Below are positions 1 to 10,172 of a stretch of DNA of 64,000 bases, piece after piece. The stretch lies in assembly GCF_003852405.1 (NCBI RefSeq), contig NZ_QAJM01000023.1, positions 62,001 through 126,000 of the forward strand, in the 5' to 3' direction. This stretch comes from Pseudomonas sp. KBW05. Its GTDB lineage: Bacteria; Pseudomonadota; Gammaproteobacteria; Pseudomonadales; Pseudomonadaceae. Numbering within the stretch: position 1 is the stretch's first letter; every line of letters begins with the position of its first letter. Below the pieces are notes generated by a model. It ran no database searches. It worked only from the letters and a program-made list of their open reading frames with translations, and had not been told where the DNA came from. A program made the position numbers and the translations under genes.

Positions 1-486
1 CCGTTCATCTTTGGTCGCGGTGGCGAGGAGATCGAAGAACTGGCGGCCCATGGCATCCCGTTCCAGGTCGTGCCGGGTATCACGGCGGCCAGTGGTTGTG
101 CGGCGTACGCCGGGATCCCGCTGACCCACCGCGACTATGCGCAATCGGTGCGTTTCATCACAGGGCATTTGAAGGACGGGACTTCGGACCTGCCCTGGCA
201 TGACCTGGTGGGGCCGTCGCAGACCCTGGTGTTCTACATGGGCTTGATTGGCTTGCCGATCATCTGCGAACAGCTGATCCAGCATGGACGCGCAGCCGAT
301 ACCCCGGCGGCGTTGATCCAGCAAGGCACCACCTCCAACCAGCGTGTGTTCACCGGCACCCTGGCCGACTTGCCGCGTATGGTGGCGGAGCATGAAGTGC
401 ATGCGCCGACACTGGTGATCGTGGGTGAGGTGGTGGTGTTGCGTGAAAAGCTAAAGTGGTTCGAAGGCGCGCAGTCACAGATCTGA
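1..486 (+). CDS. cysG: Siroheme synthase, C-terminal part (truncated by window edge)
   Basis: The frame is open from base 1 and ends at 486. It encodes the C-terminal uroporphyrinogen-III C-methyltransferase domain: GRGGEE near the start, then VPGITAASG and the YMGL and GEVV segments typical of the SAM-dependent tetrapyrrole methylase fold. The full protein methylates uroporphyrinogen III and, through an N-terminal dehydrogenase/ferrochelatase domain, makes siroheme for sulfite and nitrite reductases. Only the methylase end is visible, so a stand-alone CobA-type enzyme cannot be excluded; the full CysG form is common in Pseudomonas. A REP hairpin follows the stop. Confidence 0.88.
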   Translation, partial: PFIFGRGGEEIEELAAHGIPFQVVPGITAASGCAAYAGIPLTHRDYAQSVRFITGHLKDGTSDLPWHDLVGPSQTLVFYMGLIGLPIICEQLIQHGRAADTPAALIQQGTTSNQRVFTGTLADLPRMVAEHEVHAPTLVIVGEVVVLREKLKWFEGAQSQI

Positions 487-494
487 ACCTTACT

Positions 495-528
495 CTTGTG
501 GCGAGGGAGCAAGCTCCCTCGCCACAAG
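495..528. repeat. REP-type perfect hairpin between convergent genes
   Basis: A perfect inverted repeat with 16-bp arms (495-510 and 513-528) and a 2-nt AA loop, core GTGGCGAGGGAGC. It lies between the ends of convergent genes. This is the common P. fluorescens-type extragenic palindrome and may also act as a bidirectional terminator. Confidence 0.85.
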
Positions 529-534
529 GTGTTT

Positions 535-1530
535 TCAGCTCAAGACGCCGTTGCCTGTCAGGCGCTCACGATCATGCTTGCCATCAAAGTCCTGCAACGG
601 GCCTTTAGGCACAATCCCCGTCGGATTGATCGTGCGGTGACTGGCATAGTAATGCCCCTTGATATGCGCAAAATCCACCGTCTCGGCCACCCCCGGCCAC
701 TGGTATATCTCCCTTAGCCAATTCGACAAATTCGGATAATCCGCAATCCGCCGCAAATTGCATTTGAAGTGCCCGTAATACACCGCATCAAAGCGAATCA
801 GCGTGGTGAACAGGCGCACATCCGCCTCGGTCAGGTATTCACCCGCCAGGTAGCGATGGTCGCTAAGGTGCTGTTCCAGGTAATCCAATTCGGCAAACAC
901 ATCATCAAACGCGCCTTCGTACGCCTGCTGCGAAGTGGCGAAGCCTGCGCGGTACACGCCGTTGTTCACGGCCGGGTAAATACGCTCATTCAGTGTGTCG
1001 ATGGTCGGGCGCAGCGCTTTGGGGTAGAAGTCCAGGGTGTTGCCGGTCAGCCCGTTAAACGCGCTGTTGAACATACGGATGATCTCCGCCGACTCATTGC
1101 TGACGATGCGCTTGAGCTTCTTGTCCCACAGCACGGGCACTGTCACGCGGCCGGTGTAGTCGGCGGTGTCAGCGGTATAACGCTGGTGCATGAAGGCAAA
1201 GTCGTCGAGGGCGTCGCCGCTGGAGCCGTAGGCCTTGTCGAAGGTCCAGCCGTTTTCCAGCATCAGCCAACTGACCACGGACACATCGATCAGGCTTTCC
1301 AGTCCCTTGAGCTTGCGCAGGATCAAGGTGCGGTGAGCCCAAGGGCAGGCGAGGGACACATACAGATGGTAGCGGCCGGCTTCGGCCTGGAAGCCACCTT
1401 CGCCGCTCGGGCCAGACGCGCCGTCGGCGGTGACCCAGTGGCGGCGTTGCGCTTGTTCGCGCTGGAATGCGCCGTCCGCGCTACTTTCGTACCACTGGTC
1501 TTTCCAGTGTCCTTCGATCAGCAAACCCAT
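535..1530 (-). CDS. yqjG: Glutathionyl-hydroquinone reductase (YqjG/PcpF/ECM4 family)
   Basis: A 331-residue xi-class glutathione transferase. The thioredoxin-like N-terminal domain carries the family motif SLACPWAHR with catalytic Cys at about residue 62, followed by an all-helical GST C-terminal domain (AGEYLTEADVRLF). Members reduce glutathionyl-hydroquinones to free hydroquinones. The length matches the family (about 320-330). It is monocistronic, convergent with cysG across a REP hairpin. The family assignment is firm; the physiological substrate is unknown. Confidence 0.88.
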   Translation of the reverse strand: MGLLIEGHWKDQWYESSADGAFQREQAQRRHWVTADGASGPSGEGGFQAEAGRYHLYVSLACPWAHRTLILRKLKGLESLIDVSVVSWLMLENGWTFDKAYGSSGDALDDFAFMHQRYTADTADYTGRVTVPVLWDKKLKRIVSNESAEIIRMFNSAFNGLTGNTLDFYPKALRPTIDTLNERIYPAVNNGVYRAGFATSQQAYEGAFDDVFAELDYLEQHLSDHRYLAGEYLTEADVRLFTTLIRFDAVYYGHFKCNLRRIADYPNLSNWLREIYQWPGVAETVDFAHIKGHYYASHRTINPTGIVPKGPLQDFDGKHDRERLTGNGVLS

Positions 1531-1618
1531 GACTGGCTCCTTGGCTAATAAGCGTTGGAGCCCAGTCTAAAGGGATGGGTTCGATTTAAAAGCGCAAAGA
1601 CTGCGGGTGAATGATCGA

Positions 1619-2626
1619 TTAAATCGATTTATCCCGCGCGTCCCAGTATTGCTGGGCCAGGGCAAACGCCTGTTCCCGTGGGTGGCCGAGGCCGCGCAAG
1701 GCCAGGGCCATGGTGGCAATCAGCGCCAGTTGCGGGTAGCTGTCCTCGACATCACCGCGCCACAACGCCTTCAAGTGCTCGGGCTCAAGGCTGGCCGGCT
1801 TGACGTGGCGCTGGGCGGAGAGGGCAGGCCACTCTTCGTCCCAGCTTTCGCCGCCGGTGGTGCCATAGAGGTGGCTGGCGGAGTCGGGGTTGATCTCGAT
1901 CTCGCCGCCGTCACCCTTGACCACAATCACGTTGTCGCCGAGAAGGCCGCTGGCATCGCGGTGCACGCCCTGGTAACCGGGATGGAAAATGCTTTGCAGG
2001 CCCAGGCGTGCATGCAGCGGGTTGAGCAGGCGTGCCAGGGAGTGGATCGGCGAACGCAGGCCCAGGGTGTTGCGCAGGTCGATCATGCGTTGCAACTGCG
2101 GTGCCCAATCGCCCAGCGGAATAAACGCCAGGTTGCCTTGCCCATAGGCGGCTTCGACCTGCTGCCAGTTGCGGCACAGCGGGATCTGCAAGGTTTCCAG
2201 CAGTTGCTCGGTGTACAACCGGCCCGCCGTGTGCGCGCCGCCGCCGTGCATCAGGATGCGCACACCGTTTTGCGCCAGGCACTTGGCCGCCAACAGGTAC
2301 CACGGCAGGTGGCGTTTCTTGCCCGCGTAGGTCGGCCAGTCCACGTCCACGTTCAACGCTGGAGCATTGAGGCGGTCGCGCACGGCTTCGGTGAAGCCGG
2401 CGAGTTCTTCCGGGCTTTCTTCCTTGTGGCGCAGCAGCATCAGGAAAGCGCCGAGCTGGGTGTCTTCGACCTTTTCGTCGAGCAGCATGCCCATGGCTTC
2501 ACGGGCTTCCTCGCGGGTGAGGTTGCGCGCGCCGCGCTTGCCTTTGCCGAGGATGCGCACGAATTGCGCAAACGGGTGTTCGGCGGGGGTTTCCAGGATC
2601 AGGGGAGCAAAGTCGGTCATAAGCAA
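1619..2626 (-). CDS. ybiB: YbiB family protein (anthranilate phosphoribosyltransferase-like, TrpD2)
   Basis: 335 residues with the TrpD-like fold: an N-terminal helical domain (LTREEAREAMGMLL, LGAFLMLLRHKEES) and a phosphoribosyltransferase-like core (HGGGAHTAGR). E. coli YbiB-type proteins have been reported to bind nucleic acid rather than act in tryptophan synthesis; that is family knowledge, not visible here. It overlaps the end of tusE by about 10 bp and reads in the same direction, so it is probably the last gene of the tus operon. Confidence 0.82.
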   Translation of the reverse strand: MLMTDFAPLILETPAEHPFAQFVRILGKGKRGARNLTREEAREAMGMLLDEKVEDTQLGAFLMLLRHKEESPEELAGFTEAVRDRLNAPALNVDVDWPTYAGKKRHLPWYLLAAKCLAQNGVRILMHGGGAHTAGRLYTEQLLETLQIPLCRNWQQVEAAYGQGNLAFIPLGDWAPQLQRMIDLRNTLGLRSPIHSLARLLNPLHARLGLQSIFHPGYQGVHRDASGLLGDNVIVVKGDGGEIEINPDSASHLYGTTGGESWDEEWPALSAQRHVKPASLEPEHLKALWRGDVEDSYPQLALIATMALALRGLGHPREQAFALAQQYWDARDKSI

Positions 2627-2952
2627 TTCGTCGGCCTGGGCAGGCCCGCCAGCTTGGCGGCGAGTTTGGCGGGAGTGCCGTTGAACAGTTTGTTGAGGTG
2701 CAGGCTGTTGCCCTTTTCCGGGCCGAGCTTCAACGCGGTGTACTTGATCAGCGGACGCGTGGCCGGGGACAGCTGGAATTCGGCGTAGAAGCCGCGCAGC
2801 AGGTCGAGGATCTGCCAGTGGTCCGGCGTCAGTTTCAGGTCTTCGGCGGCGGCCAGGGCGCTGGCAACCTCGGCGGACCAGTCATTCAAGTCGACGAGGT
2901 AGCCGTCCTTGTCCAGCTCCAGGGTGCGCGCGCCTACGGTCAGGGTATTCAT
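2617..2952 (-). CDS. tusE: Sulfurtransferase TusE (DsrC family)
   Basis: 111 residues beginning MNTLTV, with the DsrC/TusE pattern DKDGYL..W.., LTPDHWQILDLLR and the C-terminal segment PRPTNCL, whose penultimate Cys is the persulfide-carrying residue. TusE takes sulfur from TusBCD and passes it to MnmA for 2-thiouridine at tRNA position 34. The start at 2952 was chosen because it overlaps the tusB stop by 4 bp and matches the family N-terminus; a longer frame reaches 3132 but lies inside tusB. Confidence 0.92.
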   Translation of the reverse strand: MNTLTVGARTLELDKDGYLVDLNDWSAEVASALAAAEDLKLTPDHWQILDLLRGFYAEFQLSPATRPLIKYTALKLGPEKGNSLHLNKLFNGTPAKLAAKLAGLPRPTNCL

Positions 2953-3227
2953 AACCAGCTGTTGACCTTGTCGTAATCGAGCGACAGTTGCACGAAGCCG
3001 GGATAGTCCACGCTGTCGGCCCAGTCCGGTAAGGGCAGGTTGCGTGCCTGCATGTCTTCGGCCAGCACAAACACCTTTACGCCCTTGGTGTGCAGGGCCG
3101 GGGCGTGCAGCCCGTAGGCGCCGTCGCCGCACAGCAGGATAGCGTCATCGGCGCCGCAGATGCGCAGGCAACTGTCGAGGCGGCTGTCGGAAAACGGCGA
3201 GTGAGACACCACATGTAAAGTCGACAT
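2949..3227 (-). CDS. tusB: Sulfurtransferase complex subunit TusB (DsrH family)
   Basis: 92 residues, the usual size for TusB/DsrH, starting MSTLHVVSHSPF and containing DAILLCGDGAYG. It forms the TusBCD hexamer with TusC and TusD, which relays sulfur during tRNA 2-thiolation. It is translationally coupled on both sides: its start touches the tusC stop and its stop overlaps the tusE start. The function rests on family similarity and operon context. Confidence 0.9.
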   Translation of the reverse strand: MSTLHVVSHSPFSDSRLDSCLRICGADDAILLCGDGAYGLHAPALHTKGVKVFVLAEDMQARNLPLPDWADSVDYPGFVQLSLDYDKVNSWL

Positions 3228-3577
3228 CAGAGGGTAATCACCTGGTCGTAACGGTCAATCAATTGGGAAATCGCGTCGTTGCTCAACGGTTGCGCCTCGG
3301 TGGGCGGCGTCAAGCCACGCACGGCCATGCTGTGGCGGCAGACAAAGACATCGTCGATGCCGAACAGCCCCAATGCCTGCAGGTTGGCACTCAAGTCCTT
3401 TTGTTGCACGGTCTTGGCGTTCTGGTGCGGTGCGAGCTGAAACACGCCGTCATCCATGAACAACAAGCCAATCGGCAAATCAAAGGCACCACCGGCCAGC
3501 ACGATATCCAGGGCTTCCCGCGCGCTGGGGCCGGACCACGGCGCCTGGCGGCTAATGACCAATAGGGATTTGGACAT
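3227..3577 (-). CDS. tusC: Sulfurtransferase complex subunit TusC (DsrF family)
   Basis: 116 residues beginning MSKSLLVISRQAPW, with the DsrE/F-fold segments GGAFDLPIGLLFMDDGV and LFGIDDVFVCRHSM. It is the middle subunit of TusBCD. The start at 3577 is preferred over a Met five codons upstream because it begins the conserved beta strand and lies 1 bp after the tusD stop. The gene order D-C-B-E is the same as the biochemical relay order. Confidence 0.9.
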   Translation of the reverse strand: MSKSLLVISRQAPWSGPSAREALDIVLAGGAFDLPIGLLFMDDGVFQLAPHQNAKTVQQKDLSANLQALGLFGIDDVFVCRHSMAVRGLTPPTEAQPLSNDAISQLIDRYDQVITL

Positions 3578-3578
3578 G

Positions 3579-3971
3579 TCACGGCCCTCCAAAACAGATC
3601 AGGCGGTCGGCGGCCTGGACGGCATCGTGCAACTGCCCCAGCCCCGACAACGCCCAAGGGGCTTCAATATTCACGGCGCTGCGCTGATAACGCGTGGCTT
3701 CTTCCTGGTTGAGCACGCCACGACGCAAGGCGGCGGCGATGCACACCACGCCGTCGAGCTGGTGCAGGCTGACGAACTCACGCCATTGGCGCGCGATGTC
3801 TTGCTCATCCTGGGGCGCGACGATGTTGTTGGACGCGCTGTACACGCCATCCTGATAGAAAAACAGCCGCACAATCTCGTGCCCGCCGGCCAGCGCCGCC
3901 TGGGCGAACAGCAGGGCGCGGCGCGAGGAGGGCGCGTGGGCGGCGGAAAACACTGCAATCGCAAACTTCAT
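3579..3971 (-). CDS. tusD: Sulfurtransferase complex subunit TusD (DsrE family)
   Basis: 130 residues starting MKFAIAVFSAAH, with FAQAALAGGHEIVRLFFYQDGVY and VCIAAALRRGV; the Cys of the latter is at the place of the TusD catalytic Cys that accepts sulfur from TusA. It is the first gene of the leftward tusDCBE-ybiB unit. An in-frame extension to 4085 exists but reaches beyond the conserved N-terminus. A roughly 157-bp divergent gap separates it from the CoA-transferase gene and should hold the promoters. Confidence 0.91.
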   Translation of the reverse strand: MKFAIAVFSAAHAPSSRRALLFAQAALAGGHEIVRLFFYQDGVYSASNNIVAPQDEQDIARQWREFVSLHQLDGVVCIAAALRRGVLNQEEATRYQRSAVNIEAPWALSGLGQLHDAVQAADRLICFGGP

Positions 3972-4128
3972 GGAACACTCTGCAAGCAAACGTCGGCCAA
4001 TGATAAAGCCGCCGCCAGGAAAAAGCCCGCCGTGATCAAAACGGTCACTGTCGCTGATCGTTCTGACGATTGCCCGTAGGACCAAGGCTGCCTAGTCTGT
4101 GGGCAATCGAAACGGAATTGGAGTGCCC

Positions 4129-5292
4129 ATGTCAGGTCCCTTGGCGTCCCTCAAAGTGCTGGATTTCTCCACCTTGTTGCCTGGCCCGTTTGCGTCCTTG
4201 ATGCTCGCGGACATGGGCGCCGAGGTCTTGCGCATCGAATCGCCCACACGCATGGACCTGTTGCGGGTGCTGCCGCCCCATGACCGGGGCACGTCGGCGA
4301 GCCATGCCTACCTCAATCGCAACAAGCGCAGCCTGGCCCTGGACCTCAAGCAGGCCGAAGCGTTGGAGATCGTGCGCGCGTTGGTCAAGGGGTACGACAT
4401 TGTGCTTGAGCAGTTTCGCCCTGGGGTGATGGAGCGGCTGGGTTTGGGCTATGAGGCGTTGAAGGCGATCAACCCGCGGCTGATTTATGTGTCGATCACC
4501 GGCTACGGACAGACCGGCCCTTACAAGGACCGTGCCGGGCACGATATCAACTACCTGGCGCTGGCCGGTGTGGCCAGCCACACCGGGCGCCAGGACAGCG
4601 GGCCGTTGCCCCTGGGCGTGCAATTGGCGGATGTGGGCGGTGGCTCGTTGCACGCCGTCGTCGGGTTGCTGGCGGCGGTGATTGCCCGGCAGCACAGTGG
4701 TGTTGGCCAATACCTCGACGTGAGCATGACTGACTGCTCGTTCAGCCTGAACGCCATGGCCGCTGCGGGTTATCTGGCGTGCGGGGTGGAGCCTGGGTGG
4801 GAAAACCATGTACTGAACGGCGGCAGTTTTTATGACTATTACCGCACCCGGGATGGGCGGTGGATGTCGGTGGGCAGTCTTGAACCCGCGTTTATGCAAC
4901 AGCTCTGCGCGGCATTGGGGCGTCCGGAGTTGGCGGCGCTGGGGCTGTCGCCCCAGCTCAAGCCTGCGCTGCAAGTCGAGTTTGAGAAGCGTAGTTTCGA
5001 TGAGTTGTGTGCATTGTTTGCCGAGGTGGATGCCTGCGTCGAACCGGTGCTGAGTTTCAGTGAGGCGGTTGAGCATCCCCAGTTGAAGGCGCGGGCATTG
5101 GTCAGCCAAGTGCCTAGGGGTGATGGTTCGAGCCAGGCGCAACTGGCGTGTCCGTTGAAGTTCTCGCAGGGTTTGCCGGCGCCTCGGCATATTGGGGTGG
5201 CGGTGGGGGCGCACAGTGATGAGGTGTTGGCGGAGTTGGGGTTCAGTGCTCAGCGGATCGAGGATTTGCGGCAGGCCAAGGTTATTGGTTGA
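4129..5292 (+). CDS. Class III CoA-transferase (CaiB/BaiF/Frc family)
   Basis: 387 residues. The N-terminus (LKVLDFSTLLPGPFASLMLADMG.EV..IE) and LNRNKRSLALDLK are family hallmarks, followed by the conserved Asp region (GHDINYLALAG) and a SMTDCS segment. These enzymes move CoA between acyl groups through a glutamyl or aspartyl anhydride intermediate. The substrate cannot be told from sequence; alpha-methylacyl-CoA racemase is a close alternative. The ATG at 4129 was chosen over a GTG at 4099 because a GGAG-type site (near 4119) precedes it. It is divergent from tusD and monocistronic. Confidence 0.82.
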   Translation: MSGPLASLKVLDFSTLLPGPFASLMLADMGAEVLRIESPTRMDLLRVLPPHDRGTSASHAYLNRNKRSLALDLKQAEALEIVRALVKGYDIVLEQFRPGVMERLGLGYEALKAINPRLIYVSITGYGQTGPYKDRAGHDINYLALAGVASHTGRQDSGPLPLGVQLADVGGGSLHAVVGLLAAVIARQHSGVGQYLDVSMTDCSFSLNAMAAAGYLACGVEPGWENHVLNGGSFYDYYRTRDGRWMSVGSLEPAFMQQLCAALGRPELAALGLSPQLKPALQVEFEKRSFDELCALFAEVDACVEPVLSFSEAVEHPQLKARALVSQVPRGDGSSQAQLACPLKFSQGLPAPRHIGVAVGAHSDEVLAELGFSAQRIEDLRQAKVIG

Positions 5293-5304
5293 CTGGTCCG
5301 GCGC

Positions 5305-5389
5305 CTTCGCGAGCAAGCCCGCTCCCACATTGGATCGGTGATCGACATGACAACGCGGTCAAATGTGGGAGCTGGCTTGCCTGCGATGA
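5305..5389. repeat. Pair of inverted REP sequences
   Basis: An outward copy (5305-5331, GCAAGCCCGCTCCCACATT) faces a diverged reverse copy (5361-5389). Such paired units (BIME-like) lie between convergent genes here. Confidence 0.75.
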
Positions 5390-5394
5390 GGCCC

Positions 5395-5889
5395 TCACTC
5401 CACCCGCGTCTCCCCGGTAAATACCAGGGTCTGCCGGCACCGCCGACACAAATACCGCCGCCCCTGGGCCACCAACCCATGGCGCTGCGCTGAAAACGGA
5501 AAGTCACTGTCCGCACACGGGCAGCGGTAGATGTACCGCATCACCTGGCGCCGTTTCACCGCATAGGTATGGCAACGGTCCGGCGGCAGTTCGTACACCC
5601 CGCGCATGATCAACTGCCATTCCTCGCCATGGGGCTGGATGCGCTCGCCAAACAGTTGGTGGGCAATCAAATGCGCCACTTCATGGGCCACGGTCTGTTT
5701 CAGGAAGTGCTGGCTGTTTTCGCGGTACAACTGGGGGTTGAAGCGCAGCAGGTTCTCGTGCAAATGCGCGACACCGGCCTTCTGGCCCCGCAGCTTGAGG
5801 CTGACCTGAGGGCGTTTGAAGCTTCGTTTGAAAAAGGATTCGGCTTGTTGGAAACAATCTTCGACGCGGGTGTTGAGCTGCTCGGGCAT
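5395..5889 (-). CDS. sprT: SprT-like zinc metalloprotease family protein
   Basis: 164 residues starting MPEQLNTRVEDC. The zinc-peptidase motif HEVAH (in QTVAHEVAHLIAHQ) lies in the middle, and the C-terminal half carries a Cys-pair zinc ribbon (YRCPC...YLCRRCRQ). SprT proteins are related to the SPRTN DNA-protein-crosslink proteases; their bacterial substrate is not established. The ATG at 5889 was chosen because the frame upstream (to 5985) has no family similarity and overlaps a terminator-like hairpin. It lies downstream of the Yip1 gene on the same strand. Confidence 0.85.
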   Translation of the reverse strand: MPEQLNTRVEDCFQQAESFFKRSFKRPQVSLKLRGQKAGVAHLHENLLRFNPQLYRENSQHFLKQTVAHEVAHLIAHQLFGERIQPHGEEWQLIMRGVYELPPDRCHTYAVKRRQVMRYIYRCPCADSDFPFSAQRHGLVAQGRRYLCRRCRQTLVFTGETRVE

Positions 5890-5976
5890 GCTGTACCTAT
5901 CTCCAGAGACGCCCAGTATGCCGCAAAGGCGGGTGTTTCCGAATCTGTCAGGCGCCGAATGGTCGCACATAACGCA

Positions 5977-6000
5977 CAAAGCCACCTTGCGGTGGCTTTG
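5977..6000. terminator. Hairpin between Yip1-like gene and sprT
   Basis: Inverted repeat CAAAGCCACC (5977-5986), loop TTGC, GGTGGCTTTG (5991-6000). It can form in both directions; there is no long T-tract, so its strength as a terminator is uncertain. Confidence 0.55.
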
Positions 6001-6018
6001 CCCAAGGTTTGAACGCGC

Positions 6019-6621
6019 TCAACTGGTGTAGATCGGCCCTACACCCAGGCCCCAGACAATCACGGTAAACGCCATGATTGCCACCAGCACGACCAGCCCT
6101 ACGGCCAGCACCGAACTGGAAAACAGGAAACCCTCGTCGGGGTCGATGTTCATGAAGGTCGGCAGCCCCACATACAGTAGGTACACCGTGTAGCAAATCG
6201 CCGCCGTGCCCACGACCATGCCCAGCCACATATGTGGATACAGCGCGGCCAACCCGCCGATAAACAACGGTGTCGCCGTATAGGTCGCGAACGCCACGCA
6301 CCGCGGCATGCTGGGGTTGGCATCGTAGGTACGGGCCATCCAATGAATGAACGCGCCCATCACCGCCACGCCGCCGAGCATGGCGGCGTAAGACATCAGG
6401 GTCATCCACAAGGCGCTTTCCTGGGTCAGCATGACCGGAGCGCGGTTGCCGATGACCCAGCCGACCTGGGTGGTGCCGATAAAGGCTGATACGGCGGGGA
6501 TCGCCGCAAGAATCAGCGTATGGGTGAGGTACATGTGGCCGATGCTTTCTTCTTTATCGCCACGGATTTCCCGCCATTCCCGGTCGGGATGGGTAAATAG
6601 CCCCACGACGTGATGGATCAT
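6019..6621 (-). CDS. Yip1 family inner-membrane protein
   Basis: 200 residues with about five hydrophobic segments, beginning MIHHVVGLFTHPDREWREIR, the N-terminus of bacterial Yip1/DUF1282 proteins. Further conserved pieces are FATYTATPLFIGG and the long C-terminal TM segment. Function unknown; a role in envelope or membrane organisation is inference. The start at 6621 was chosen for the family N-terminus; the frame extends to 6714 without similarity. It is single-gene, divergent from ttcA. Confidence 0.78.
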   Translation of the reverse strand: MIHHVVGLFTHPDREWREIRGDKEESIGHMYLTHTLILAAIPAVSAFIGTTQVGWVIGNRAPVMLTQESALWMTLMSYAAMLGGVAVMGAFIHWMARTYDANPSMPRCVAFATYTATPLFIGGLAALYPHMWLGMVVGTAAICYTVYLLYVGLPTFMNIDPDEGFLFSSSVLAVGLVVLVAIMAFTVIVWGLGVGPIYTS

Positions 6622-6824
6622 GCCAGTCACTCCTGTCGTTATTACCATCGCCCCCCAGCGGAGCGCCCACGGGCCAATTGGCCTGAAAGGTCCTGGATAT
6701 GTGTGCGACCTCAAGTCGCAGTATAGGAAGGGATGACCGGAATAACTGTAGGGCCTTTAGAGCAAATTGCGCTGTAAACATTGGCTCTAATCGCGCTGAG
6801 GTCTGTCAGGAGTGCCGTAATTAC

Positions 6825-6917
6825 AATGTGGGAGCGGGCTTGCTCGCGAAAGCGGTGTGTCAGTCACTGAATGTATTTCTGATCCACCGCTTTCGCGAGC
6901 AAGCCCGCTCCCACATT
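6825..6917. repeat. Inverted REP pair with 33-bp arms
   Basis: Arms at 6825-6857 and 6885-6917 are reverse complements (GTGGGAGCGGGCTTGCTCGCG core), with a 27-bp centre. It fills most of the gap of about 390 bp (6622-7013) between the Yip1 gene and ttcA. The remainder shows no other gene. Confidence 0.88.
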
Positions 6918-7013
6918 AAGCCAGCTCTCACATTGGATCGGCGTCGCCCATTGAAGTATTTTTGCGTAAAATACTGCGCTTTTCGTCACACACCTTTTGC
7001 GGATCCAAGCGCC

Positions 7014-7838
7014 ATGGGCACTCTTACGGTCAACCAGAACAAACTGCAAAAACGCCTGCGTCGCCTGGCCGGTGAAGCGGTCGCCGATTTCAACATGATC
7101 GAGGACGGCGACAAGGTCATGGTCTGCCTCTCCGGCGGCAAAGACAGCTACACCCTGCTCGACGTGCTGCTGCACCTGCAGAAGGTCGCGCCGATCACGT
7201 TCCAGATCGTCGCCGTCAACATGGACCAGAAACAACCGGGCTTCCCCGAGCACGTGCTGCCGGCCTACCTCAAGGAGCTGGGCGTCGAGTACCACATCGT
7301 CGAGAAAGACACCTATTCGGTGGTCAAGGAACTGATCCCGGAAGGCAAGACCACCTGCTCGCTGTGCTCGCGCCTGCGCCGTGGCACGCTCTACACCTTT
7401 GCCGATGAAATCGGCGCAACCAAGATGGCCCTGGGTCATCACCGCGACGACATCGTCGAGACCTTCTTCCTCAATATGTTCTTCAACGGCTCGCTCAAGG
7501 CCATGCCGCCCAAGCTGCGCGCCGATGACGGACGCAACGTGGTGATCCGCCCGCTGGCGTATTGCAACGAGAAGGACATCCAGGCCTACTCCGACTTCAA
7601 GCAATTCCCGATCATCCCGTGCAACCTGTGTGGCTCCCAGGAAAACCTGCAGCGCCAGGTGGTCAAGGAGATGCTGCTGGACTGGGAGCGCAAGACCCCA
7701 GGCCGCACCGAGAGTATCTTCCGCAGCCTGCAGAACGTGCAGCCGTCGCAGTTGGCCGACCGCAATCTGTTTGACTTCACCAGCCTCAAGATCGATGAGA
7801 GCGCCGCGTCGCGCTTCGTCAATGTAGTGAACCTCTAA
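7014..7838 (+). CDS. ttcA: tRNA 2-thiocytidine(32) synthetase TtcA
   Basis: 274 residues. PP-loop motif SGGKDS near residue 41, then two CxxC motifs (CSLCSR and CNLCGS) that, with a cluster ligand, hold the Fe-S centre used for thiolation. TtcA forms s2C at position 32 of some tRNAs using ATP and a sulfur donor. ATG 7014 begins [15 protein letters not shown], the usual N-terminus; the longer frame from 6699 runs through the REP element and is not coding. It is followed by a short terminator-like hairpin. Confidence 0.95.
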   Translation: MGTLTVNQNKLQKRLRRLAGEAVADFNMIEDGDKVMVCLSGGKDSYTLLDVLLHLQKVAPITFQIVAVNMDQKQPGFPEHVLPAYLKELGVEYHIVEKDTYSVVKELIPEGKTTCSLCSRLRRGTLYTFADEIGATKMALGHHRDDIVETFFLNMFFNGSLKAMPPKLRADDGRNVVIRPLAYCNEKDIQAYSDFKQFPIIPCNLCGSQENLQRQVVKEMLLDWERKTPGRTESIFRSLQNVQPSQLADRNLFDFTSLKIDESAASRFVNVVNL

Positions 7839-7856
7839 GGTTCTTCAACGCTCTGA

Positions 7857-7883
7857 AAGACGGCGCTCATGGGCGCCGTTTTC
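7857..7883 (+). terminator. Intrinsic terminator after ttcA
   Basis: GACGGCGCTCATGGGCGCCGTTTTC: stem of ACGGCGC with GCGCCGT, then TTTT. It lies 20 bp after the ttcA stop and upstream of the next gene. Confidence 0.75.
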
Positions 7884-7905
7884 ATTTGAATCCCCAGGAG
7901 AGGGC

Positions 7906-8577
7906 ATGCGCGATTACAAGTGGCTGCACGAATACTGTCTGAACCGTTTCGGTTCGGTCGCCGAGTTGGAAGCCCATCTGCCGGTGCCAAACACCCCGGC
8001 GCAATTGCGCAAGATCAGCGATGACCGTTACCTGTCGACCCTGGCCCTGCGGGTGTTTCGTGCAGGGCTCAAGCACAGTGTGGTGGACGCCAAGTGGCCG
8101 GCGTTCGAGAAAGTCTTCTTCGGCTTCGACCCGGAAAAAGTCGTGTTGATGGGTGCCGAGCACCTGGAGCGGCTGATGCAGGACACCAGCATCATCCGCC
8201 ACCTGGGCAAGCTCAAGAGCGTGCCGCGCAATGCGCAGATGATCCTGGATATCGCCCAGGAACACGGCAGCTTTGGCGCGTTTATCGCCGACTGGCCGGT
8301 GACCGACATCGTCGGCCTGTGGAAATACCTGAGCAAGCACGGCCACCAGCTGGGCGGTTTGTCGGCGCCGCGCTTCTTGCGCATGGTCGGCAAGGATACG
8401 TTTGTACCCAGTTATGACGTGGTGGCGGCGTTGAATGCGCAGAAGATCGTCGACAAGGCGCCGACCAGCCTGCGGGACCTAGCGACGGTGCAAGGGGCGT
8501 TCAACCAGTGGCATGCCGAGAGTGGGCGGCCGATGTGCCAGTTGTCGATGATGCTGGCCTATACGGTGAATCATTGA
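7906..8577 (+). CDS. DNA-3-methyladenine glycosylase I-like protein
   Basis: 223 residues resembling HhH-superfamily base-excision glycosylases of the Tag group: TLALRVFRAGLKHSVVDAKWPAFEKVFFGFDPEKV matches the Tag helical core, and later FLRMVGKDTFVPSYDVVAAL. It probably removes alkylated adenine from DNA. The classical Tag N-terminal zinc Cys is not evident, so it may be a divergent subfamily with another substrate. A GGAGAGGG ribosome site precedes ATG 7906. Confidence 0.7.
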   Translation: MRDYKWLHEYCLNRFGSVAELEAHLPVPNTPAQLRKISDDRYLSTLALRVFRAGLKHSVVDAKWPAFEKVFFGFDPEKVVLMGAEHLERLMQDTSIIRHLGKLKSVPRNAQMILDIAQEHGSFGAFIADWPVTDIVGLWKYLSKHGHQLGGLSAPRFLRMVGKDTFVPSYDVVAALNAQKIVDKAPTSLRDLATVQGAFNQWHAESGRPMCQLSMMLAYTVNH

Positions 8578-8590
8578 GACCGAGGTGATG

Positions 8591-8676
8591 CTTTCGCGAG
8601 CAAGCCCGCTCCCACATTTGACCGAGTTCCAGCTTTGGAATGCAGTCAAATGTGGGAGCGGGCTTGCTCGCGAAGG
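8591..8676. repeat. Inverted REP pair with 31-bp arms
   Basis: Arms at 8591-8621 and 8646-8676 are near-perfect reverse complements with the GCTCCCACATTTGA end; 24-bp centre. Located between convergent genes. Confidence 0.87.
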
Positions 8677-8701
8677 CGGCCGGTCAGGCACTACAGCGCT
8701 A

Positions 8702-10057
<1,356 letters not shown>

Positions 10058-10172
10058 GTGCGGGTCGCATCTTGCGTAAGGTGGCGGGTATTCTACCCGC
10101 GCTGCGTCCCGTCCTTAAACCGTAAGAGGCGATAGGTCGCAGCCAACGTTCATTTTTGCGAAGGATTACCCC